NCBI GenBank assembly: GCA_027371625.1
Contig: DAHXMQ010000372.1
Coordinates: 1-5,330, forward strand
From: Candidatus Methanoperedentaceae archaeon
GTDB lineage: Archaea > Halobacteriota > Methanosarcinia > Methanosarcinales > Methanoperedenaceae
Reading direction: 5' to 3'
DNA: 5,330 nucleotides
The notes under the pieces were generated by a model, which made no database searches, was not told where the DNA came from, and was given only the letters and a program-made list of their open reading frames with translations. Of this stretch, positions 1 through 4,196 are shown one piece after another (within the stretch, counting starts at the first letter, position 1; each line of letters begins with the position of its first letter). Position numbers and translations under genes: made by a program.

Positions 1-74
1 TTAAACCTCAAAAGGGCAGAGCGCTCGGAGCTATCCTTGAAATTGTATGCCTCGACAAAGCAGGCTATTTTCAT
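1..74 (-). other. Second copy of the 5' end of the RimK-like ATP-grasp gene, leaves window on the left
   Basis: Read on the minus strand from an ATG at 74-72, this stretch encodes the same first 24 residues (MKIACFVEAY...LLRF) as the RimK-like gene at 1096, because it is the left arm of the inverted repeat. It then runs off the window edge, so whether a full second ATP-grasp gene lies to the left cannot be seen. No RLAN gene sits upstream of this copy in the present orientation: on the minus strand the sequence before the ATG is the antisense of the membrane-protein fragment. It may be a real duplicate, the far half of an invertible locus, or an assembly fold-back. Confidence 0.5.
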
Positions 75-86
75 AACGTTTCTTTT
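1..86 (+). repeat. Left arm of 86-bp perfect inverted repeat
   Basis: Every base from 1 to 86 is the complement of base 1170 minus its position, so this arm is the exact reverse complement of 1084-1169. Matching stops at 87 (G here, where T would be needed). Because the match reaches base 1, the repeat may continue left of the window. The other arm is the start of the RimK-like gene, so this copy is protein-coding sequence lying backwards next to an unrelated gene. It brackets a 997-bp segment (87-1083) together with the right arm. The identity is directly visible; whether it is biological or an assembly artefact is not. Confidence 0.97.
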
Positions 87-366
87 GTGGAAGGATATAG
101 ATAAAAATGAACTGGAAATAAAAACCTTTATCGATGAACCATTTTTCAAAAAAAATTTTACTTATATGTTTTCTTTCAGTATATTTTTCATGATTCATGA
201 GTTTTCCGGAGGAACAACCCTGCCCAATGCCCTTGTATATTCCGAGTTCTCTGGAATGCTGGCGCTTATCAGTCTGGTATTATTTGCATACGAATGGTAT
301 GGAATGTTAAGAACAATCGCGCCCAAGAAATCTCTTCCGAGAGAGCTAACGGGAGCAAAACCCTGA
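37..366 (+). CDS. Small membrane protein, C-terminal part; N terminus replaced by repeat sequence
   Basis: The frame is open from base 1 and could start at a TTG at 37, giving 109 residues, but the first 16 codons lie in the inverted repeat and are simply antisense to the RimK-like gene. The authentic part therefore seems to begin around residue 17 (LWKDIDKNELEIK). Two hydrophobic stretches are visible: about residues 41-57 (rich in F, M, I) and 71-91 (GMLALISLVLFAYEWYGML), followed by a basic, polar tail (KKSLPREL). This looks like the last two membrane segments of an integral membrane protein whose front end was lost at the 86/87 junction. I do not recognise the family and give no function. 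No Shine-Dalgarno motif or promoter supports the TTG; the start is an artefact of the junction or unknown. The stop TGA at 364-366 is followed by an 83-bp gap before the RLAN gene. Confidence 0.5.
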   Translation: MKLYASTKQAIFITFLLWKDIDKNELEIKTFIDEPFFKKNFTYMFSFSIFFMIHEFSGGTTLPNALVYSEFSGMLALISLVLFAYEWYGMLRTIAPKKSLPRELTGAKP

Positions 367-400
367 AATGTTCACAGGAAGCATGCCTTTACACTCGTTA

Positions 401-410
401 CTTATTTATA
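401..410 (+). promoter_or_regulatory. Candidate archaeal TATA box for the RLAN-RimK unit
   Basis: CTTATTTATA sits 40-49 bases before the ATG at 450, in the only gene-free gap (367-449) ahead of this two-gene unit. Initiation about 25 bases downstream would give a leader of roughly 15-20 bases. A partial Shine-Dalgarno match, GGACTGAT at 435-442, lies 7 bases before the ATG. The call rests on sequence and position only. Confidence 0.5.
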
Positions 411-449
411 CTCAGCATTTAATAATCAATCAACGGACTGATATCCAAA

Positions 450-1139
450 ATGATAATAGTCAGTGAAGACGAAGACGATAGCGACTCTAATCCGTTCCTT
501 TTTTTAAGGCAACCAGTGCATGACAGCATACTTAATATCAACCATGACTACAGGTATTTACGAATGGGATATTATGTATCAGCGCATGCCGAGACCTTTG
601 GAGTAGATGTCACACCAAGCTGTGCTGAGATAATGGACGCATACAGGAATCCGCTCCTGATCGAGAAGGCAAGAAGAAACGGCATGCTTACCGGAGATTA
701 CAGGCTTCTGGTATCGCCGCAGGGTGAACTGAGACTGCCGGTTCTGTTATTTGCGGTCAATCCTTTTACCAATAACTCGATGAAAGTGGTAAATTCAGGT
801 GAAAAACTTCCCGGCATGATAAAAAAAATGAGCTATGATGCGCGGTTTCCTGTCTCATTGCACCCTCTAACAGGAGAGGTACTTGAGATAATCCAGATAT
901 TCGGGGAATCCACGAACGAAGAGACATCTGAGTTCACAAAAAAATTCTTTGAAATATTCAACATACCGATATGCAAACTTGTCGTCCAGATAGATGATGA
1001 TGGTATTATCCTGAATCATTGCGAACCTGCGATGAAAAAAGAAGTGGACTGGGATATTGTTCATGATAAAGTGCATGAGATAAAAAAGAAACGTTATGAA
1101 AATAGCCTGCTTTGTCGAGGCATACAATTTCAAGGATAG
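450..1139 (+). CDS. RLAN domain protein (RimK-like ATP-grasp N-terminal domain), stand-alone
   Basis: This 229-residue soluble protein matches the RLAN domain (RimK-like ATP-grasp N-terminal), an alpha+beta domain of unknown biochemical function that in bacteria is usually the front half of a RimK-like ligase. The recognisable signature is DYRYLRMGYYVSAHAE at about residues 33-48, comparable to the YRYxxxGYYVSxxAE block of the family. Further family-like features are the helix IMDAYRNPLLIEKAR (61-75) and the segment FFEIFNIPICKLVVQ (166-180). The ATG at 450 is chosen because it follows a TATA-like box and a partial Shine-Dalgarno. The N-terminal acidic stretch (SEDEDDSDS) is unusual. The last 15 codons overlap the RimK-like gene in another frame, so residues after about 214 are probably not part of the ancestral domain. 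A one-base loss in the A6 tract at 1082-1087 would join it in frame to the ligase, giving the bacterial-type fusion. It most likely acts with the adjacent ligase, perhaps in substrate recognition; that role is inferred. Confidence 0.85.
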   Translation: MIIVSEDEDDSDSNPFLFLRQPVHDSILNINHDYRYLRMGYYVSAHAETFGVDVTPSCAEIMDAYRNPLLIEKARRNGMLTGDYRLLVSPQGELRLPVLLFAVNPFTNNSMKVVNSGEKLPGMIKKMSYDARFPVSLHPLTGEVLEIIQIFGESTNEETSEFTKKFFEIFNIPICKLVVQIDDDGIILNHCEPAMKKEVDWDIVHDKVHEIKKKRYENSLLCRGIQFQG

Positions 1140-1169
1140 CTCCGAGCGCTCTGCCCTTTTGAGGTTTAA
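1084..1169 (+). repeat. Right arm of 86-bp perfect inverted repeat
   Basis: This is the exact reverse complement of 1-86. The arm starts 12 bases upstream of the ATG of the RimK-like gene and covers its first 24 codons plus the end of the RLAN gene. The inner edge falls inside the A6 tract (1082-1087) where the two frames diverge. Homology of the encoded residues to the family indicates that this is the native location and that the left arm is the displaced copy. Confidence 0.97.
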
Positions 1170-1962
1170 ATCCACAGCCGAGTCGATGGGGCATGCCTTT
1201 GAATTTATATTTAAGGATAAAATCTCCAAAATCCAAAATTACGATGCCTTATTTATCAGGGCTGTGACAGACCCGAGCAATTCTGCCTATATAGTCTCGA
1301 GGCTCGCAGAGCAATACGGGCTTCGGGTCATTGATGACCCCCATTCCATCAGGACATGCTCGAATAAGGTAATACTTCATGATATTTTCATGAAAAATAA
1401 TATCCCAGCGCCAAAGTCCTCTCTATTTACAGGCGATTATTCAGGGGAAGCTCTTGATGATATGAGGAAGACCTTGGGATTTCCTGTGGTAATTAAAACA
1501 CCCTATACACGGTTCTCATCCCATGTTGAGAAGGCAAACAATGAAGAAGAGTTTATCAAAATTTCAAGGCATATGCTGCGGAAAACCAGGGTTCTTGTGC
1601 TTCAGGAATACATCCACTCCAATTTTGACTGGCGCGTGGGGATGCTCCGGAACGAAGTGCTTTATTCATGCAAGTACTGCATTCCTGAAGGAGGATGGAA
1701 AGTAAAATCAAAGATAAACGGGAGAAACGTATGGGGAGATACTATTGCAGTATCCAGGGATTCGATTTCCACAGAATTAAAAGAGACTTGCATAAGGCTG
1801 TCAGAGTGCGTGGGCGACGGGCTGTATGGTCTGGATGTAAAAGAAACCGACGGCGGGTATAAGGTTATCGAGATAAACGACAACCCCAGTATCTATGAAG
1901 GTTATGAGGATGCAGTGGATAAGGACATCCACGAGAGAATAATCAATGCTCTGGTGTCATAA
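1096..1962 (+). CDS. RimK-like ATP-grasp ligase (RLAN-associated type)
   Basis: This 288-residue cytoplasmic protein is an ATP-grasp amino acid/peptide ligase: such enzymes activate a carboxylate as acyl-phosphate with ATP and join it to an amine. The order is a pre-ATP-grasp fold at 1-80 (DALFIRAVT, VIDDPHSIRTCSNK), then the ATP-grasp domain: K91 and K134 (VVIK) as expected nucleotide contacts, the hinge QEYI at 170-173, DWRVGML at 179-185, CKYCI at 192-196, GLYGLDV at 243-249, and the metal-binding IEINDNPS at 258-265 with E259, N261 and N263. These blocks match the ligase half of bacterial RLAN-RimK fusions very well. The usual glycines of the loop after K134 are missing (TPYTRFSSHVEKA). 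The ATG at 1096 is the first possible start, since an in-frame TAA lies at 1081-1083. It has no Shine-Dalgarno, so translational coupling to the RLAN gene (44-bp overlap) is likely. The substrate is unknown. The gene ends tail-to-tail with the GNAT gene, sharing TCATAA at 1957-1962. Its first 74 bases are in the inverted repeat. Naming it rimK itself (S6 glutamylation) is not warranted. Confidence 0.9.
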   Translation: MKIACFVEAYNFKDSSERSALLRFKSTAESMGHAFEFIFKDKISKIQNYDALFIRAVTDPSNSAYIVSRLAEQYGLRVIDDPHSIRTCSNKVILHDIFMKNNIPAPKSSLFTGDYSGEALDDMRKTLGFPVVIKTPYTRFSSHVEKANNEEEFIKISRHMLRKTRVLVLQEYIHSNFDWRVGMLRNEVLYSCKYCIPEGGWKVKSKINGRNVWGDTIAVSRDSISTELKETCIRLSECVGDGLYGLDVKETDGGYKVIEINDNPSIYEGYEDAVDKDIHERIINALVS

Positions 1963-2481
1963 TTTTCTGACAAGATGAAGTGCATCATCCCCGTTTTTAT
2001 AATAATTGTAGAGAATTTTATCCTTGATAAAGCCTTTTGATTTGTACAGGTTCTGGGCTTCCCCGTTATTGATGCCGACTTCGAGGGTTATTTTCTTATA
2101 CCCCTTTTCTTTTAGAATTTCAAGGGCGCTATCCATAAGCAAGCCTGCAACACCCCTGCGCCTGTATGCAGGATGCACGTCCAATGAATATATTCTGGCA
2201 TTTGAGATATGATTTCTTAATAAAACAATGATTGAGCCGATGAGCTTGCCATCCATCAAAGCGACAAAAACAATGGACTTGGCTTTAAATAAGAGATACC
2301 TTAACTGCTTCCGGTTGAAATTTTCTTCCTTGAAGCATATCTCCTCAAGACTCACAATATTGTAGAAGTCCTCTCTTTTTGCAGGGCGAATCTGCGGTTC
2401 TTTCTTAAAGTTCAGTTCCCCTCGTTTTGGTAAAACTTTCGTAAAGTTTTTCAAGGAACTGTCACGCGTGCCCTTACGCAC
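1957..2481 (-). CDS. GNAT family N-acetyltransferase, RimI-like
   Basis: This GNAT acetyltransferase transfers an acetyl group from acetyl-CoA to an amine. From a GTG at 2481 it has 174 residues; the domain begins near residue 31 (IRPAKREDFYNIVSLEE). The acetyl-CoA binding motif A is IYSLDVHPAYRRRGVAGLL at 97-115, with RRRGVA as the pyrophosphate-binding loop. ITLEVGINNGEAQNLYKSKGF at 131-151 has the E..N..A..LY pattern typical of RimI-type protein N-terminal acetyltransferases, so a protein substrate is plausible but unproven. The GTG has AGGTG about 6 bases upstream and gives a 31-bp overlap with the DUF2111 gene; a TTG at 2454, overlapping the upstream stop as TTGA, would give 165 residues and is the main alternative. 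The first 29 residues lie outside the domain and are basic and not conserved-looking. It is co-transcribed with the DUF2111 gene. It shares 6 bp with the end of the RimK-like gene on the other strand, with no room for a separate terminator. Confidence 0.88.
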   Translation of the reverse strand: MRKGTRDSSLKNFTKVLPKRGELNFKKEPQIRPAKREDFYNIVSLEEICFKEENFNRKQLRYLLFKAKSIVFVALMDGKLIGSIIVLLRNHISNARIYSLDVHPAYRRRGVAGLLMDSALEILKEKGYKKITLEVGINNGEAQNLYKSKGFIKDKILYNYYKNGDDALHLVRKL

Positions 2482-2858
2482 TCCTGCACCTGCTTCACCA
2501 CTTCAGGAAAATCGCCAAAGATAAGCCCAAGATCCACGGTGCCCACCACATCAACCACGCCTATGGCTGCGATGCCGTAACCTTCCCTGTTCCTTAAAGG
2601 CACCACAACCACAGGAATTCCTGTATACTTACCGCTTGTGGGTATTGTGCGTATTATCTTATTCTCAGATAAAGCCTGCTCAAGGATTGGACCTGTATAA
2701 TTATTATCGAGGATTTTCCCTTTTTCTATCCTGACGCCTTTTTTATTCAGGCTCTTCATGGTCACTGGGAGCCCGAGGAGTTCATGCACTGCCATTGCAA
2801 ACGGGGCAACCTCTTCTGCGCCCGAATCTGCCGAAATCTGAATTCTGGTGTAAGCCAT
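2451..2858 (-). CDS. DUF2111 domain protein
   Basis: This 135-residue cytoplasmic protein matches the DUF2111 family, which is known mainly from methanogens and relatives and has no established function. Family-like blocks are AVHELLGLPVTMKS (23-36), GVRIEKGKILDNNYTGPILE (41-60), IIRTIPTSGKYTGIPVVVVP (68-87) and AAIGVVDVVGTVDLGLIFGDFPEV (96-119). It fills the family's usual single-domain length, with no signal peptide or membrane segment. The beta-rich core ending in a VVDVVG strand suggests a small-molecule-binding or sensor fold, but that is inference. The ATG at 2858 is preceded by an AGAGGG Shine-Dalgarno-like sequence 5-10 bases upstream and a TATA-like box about 70-80 bases upstream. 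It is the first gene of an operon with the overlapping GNAT gene, suggesting a shared role or coupled translation. Confidence 0.85.
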   Translation of the reverse strand: MAYTRIQISADSGAEEVAPFAMAVHELLGLPVTMKSLNKKGVRIEKGKILDNNYTGPILEQALSENKIIRTIPTSGKYTGIPVVVVPLRNREGYGIAAIGVVDVVGTVDLGLIFGDFPEVVKQVQECVRARVTVP

Positions 2859-2927
2859 ACTTTCCCTCTTTTTATTTTTGGCTTTGGGGATATTAAGGAT
2901 TGTGATGTAGTTTCTTCTCTATAGTTG

Positions 2928-2938
2928 TTATATATTTT
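2928..2938 (-). promoter_or_regulatory. Candidate TATA box for the DUF2111-GNAT operon
   Basis: On the minus strand this reads AAAATATATAA, a good archaeal TATA-box match, 70-80 bases upstream of the DUF2111 ATG. Initiation about 25 bases downstream would leave a leader of some 45 bases ending in the AGAGGG ribosome-binding site (about 2863-2868). A second, weaker candidate, TATAAAAAG at 2956-2964 on the same strand, lies further upstream. Apart from these, 2859-3010 holds nothing recognisable. Confidence 0.55.
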
Positions 2939-3010
2939 TGCCGGCTTGTGATTTACTTTTTATACAGCAGGAGGCACAGTAAGGTGCGCATTGACAGAGC
3001 CTCTTAAAAA

Positions 3011-4012
3011 TCAAGACACCTCGGTGGACATATTGATAGCCACCTCTGCAATATCCCCGCTGTAGCTCGCTATTCTTCCAAGGCTGTCGAGCATTGATTT
3101 CATTAAAATAGCAGACTGGATATCTTCTATCTTGAATAATTCCTCCGAAACATCGGAATGGGATTCCTCGACCTTCTTTAGTTCATTAAAAACAGTTTCA
3201 GCCATGGCGTCATTTCTTGAAAATAATGCCTGAACGGATTTTTCGAAAACAGAGACAACATTATTGGTGAGACCTATAAAATCATTTAGTTGCGTTTCTT
3301 TTTGGACATCATACAATTTTATGTAACTTTTTGCTATGTTCTCTATGTGGTCTGCGATTCTCTCAAGAACCTTTACCACAATCCTGTACCCGAGGCAATC
3401 CCTCTGGGTTTCTATTCCGAGCTTCTCCGCTATCTGCTGGTATTCCACTGCGCTCTTGAGCTGCCTTACAACCAGAAAGTAGAGCCTGTCGATCTCCTTC
3501 TCTCTTACTATTATATCATTTGCCAGCCCGACATCCCTGTTTTTTAAAGACTTGCCAAGGTCAAGGAGCATCGACTTGTCTATTGAAAACATCCGCTGGA
3601 GTATCTGCCTTGTATTCATACGTTTATAGTCCAGCATTATCTCAAGCGTCATCGCCTCATTGGTGTCATCGACAATTTCGACGCCTATCAGATAATCCAG
3701 GATGTTCCGTATGCTCTCCCTGTATGCAAGATGATCCTTCCTGTCCAGTTTTATCCTGATCGTATCATAACCCACAAGATAAAACGCTATTAATATACGC
3801 TCAAGGGCTTCGCTTGATGTCACCTGTGAGATTCTAATTTCCTTTGTTCGCGACTCTTTCTCAATCACACTCGTCTCAATCTGTAATGAACTGCCATGTT
3901 CCGTAACCACCAGAGAGTCTCCTGGCTTCAGGTTGGTCCTGTTAACCCATTTTTTGGGCAGTGAAATTACATAGGTCGAGCCACCGCTTACATAAACTTT
4001 ACGGGCTTCCAT
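3011..4012 (-). CDS. AbrB/SpoVT-PhoU fusion regulator (paralogue 1)
   Basis: This 333-residue cytoplasmic protein has the archaeal PhoU regulator layout. Residues 4-47 form a swapped-hairpin AbrB/MazE/SpoVT-like DNA-binding domain (RKVYVSGGSTYVISLPKKW, then KPGDSLVV). Residues about 60-125 are a mixed linker domain, and about 135-330 are the all-helical PhoU region with two related three-helix halves. The first half has EIDRL (173-177) and LERIADHIENIA (216-227), where the acidic residues would bind metal in PhoU proteins. The matching motif of the second half is degenerate: LGRIASYSGDIAE (311-323) has S316 where aspartate is usual. PhoU proteins sense or relay phosphate status with Pst transporters; the DNA-binding domain suggests direct transcription control. 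The ATG at 4012 starts right before the AbrB domain and is preceded by GAGATAAT, a weak ribosome-binding site. It is divergent from its paralogue across 184 bp. No pst or phosphate sensor kinase gene is in view, so the phosphate link is by family only. Confidence 0.9.
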   Translation of the reverse strand: MEARKVYVSGGSTYVISLPKKWVNRTNLKPGDSLVVTEHGSSLQIETSVIEKESRTKEIRISQVTSSEALERILIAFYLVGYDTIRIKLDRKDHLAYRESIRNILDYLIGVEIVDDTNEAMTLEIMLDYKRMNTRQILQRMFSIDKSMLLDLGKSLKNRDVGLANDIIVREKEIDRLYFLVVRQLKSAVEYQQIAEKLGIETQRDCLGYRIVVKVLERIADHIENIAKSYIKLYDVQKETQLNDFIGLTNNVVSVFEKSVQALFSRNDAMAETVFNELKKVEESHSDVSEELFKIEDIQSAILMKSMLDSLGRIASYSGDIAEVAINMSTEVS

Positions 4013-4029
4013 ATTATCTCTAGTGAACT

Positions 4030-4070
4030 TTATAATACATATAGATTATTAGAATAAATATATACTTTTT
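4030..4070. repeat. Promoter-like module, copy 1 of an imperfect direct repeat
   Basis: This copy contains ATATAGATT at 4039-4047 and ATATATACTTTT at 4058-4069. The same two words occur in the same order and orientation at 4145-4153 and 4167-4178. The spacing between the starts of the two words is 19 bases here and 22 in copy 2. It lies 18-58 bases upstream of paralogue 1's ATG (minus strand), so it overlaps that gene's promoter region; on the minus strand it holds the TATA-like AAAAGTATATAT. It may be a regulator-binding site or just two similar AT-rich promoters. Confidence 0.5.
4058..4069 (-). promoter_or_regulatory. Candidate TATA box for paralogue 1
   Basis: Read on the minus strand, AAAAGTATATAT lies 46-57 bases upstream of the ATG at 4012. 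Initiation about 25 bases downstream would give a leader of roughly 20-25 bases, typical of archaeal genes. A second TATA-like word (TATTATAAAG, near 4027-4036) is too close to the ATG to be the main box. Confidence 0.45.
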
Positions 4071-4085
4071 AAAGCGAAGTTAAGG

Positions 4086-4097
4086 TTAATCGATTAA
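4086..4097. promoter_or_regulatory. 12-bp perfect palindrome, candidate operator
   Basis: TTAATCGATTAA is its own reverse complement and lies near the middle of the intergenic region shared by the two divergent AbrB-PhoU genes (4013-4196). A symmetric site between divergent regulator genes suits a dimeric DNA-binding protein acting on both promoters. In AT-rich DNA such a palindrome can also arise by chance, so the operator role is inference. Confidence 0.35.
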
Positions 4098-4132
4098 ATA
4101 AGATGGGGATTCAAAAAATAAGATTTACAGAT

Positions 4133-4178
4133 TTTATATATAATATATAGATTCTTGGGAGAAAACATATATACTTTT
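4133..4178. repeat. Promoter-like module, copy 2 of an imperfect direct repeat
   Basis: This copy carries ATATAGATT at 4145-4153 and ATATATACTTTT at 4167-4178, both exact matches to copy 1 about 106-109 bases upstream, preceded by an alternating TATATATAATATATA tract. It lies directly in front of the ATG at 4197 and covers the likely promoter of paralogue 2. The matching words are visible; a role as regulator-binding sites is inferred. Confidence 0.5.
4165..4174 (+). promoter_or_regulatory. Candidate TATA box for paralogue 2
   Basis: ACATATATAC lies 23-32 bases before the ATG at 4197. If it is the true TATA box the transcript would start at or next to the ATG, giving a leaderless mRNA, which agrees with the lack of a clear Shine-Dalgarno there. 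The alternative TTTTATATATAATATATAG at 4132-4150 would instead give a leader of about 25-30 bases. Confidence 0.45.
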
Positions 4179-4196
4179 CAGAAGACTTGAGTAAAG

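Noticed and set aside
1082..1088. A AAA AAG heptamer in phase at the end of the RLAN gene, a classic -1 frameshift site
   Set aside because: A -1 slip here leads to GAA ACG TTA TGA and stops at once. Reaching the RimK frame needs a +1 shift or loss of one A, so programmed -1 frameshifting would not make the fusion.
867..1236. Minus-strand open frames opposite the RLAN/RimK junction
   Set aside because: They lie opposite two genes with clear family matches. The peptide shared with the left frame (KLYASTKQAIFITF) is only the translated inverted repeat, not a protein family.
1523..1883. Short open frames on both strands inside the RimK-like gene
   Set aside because: They are overlaps of a well-conserved ATP-grasp gene, with no start signals or recognisable domains.
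3005..3009. Five-T run on the minus strand right after the stop of paralogue 1, possible archaeal terminator
   Set aside because: Too short and isolated to call in AT-rich DNA; no hairpin or further T-run supports it.
3290..3759. Two plus-strand open frames inside AbrB-PhoU paralogue 1
   Set aside because: They are antisense to a conserved gene, have no promoter or ribosome-binding site, and their composition is unlike a protein.
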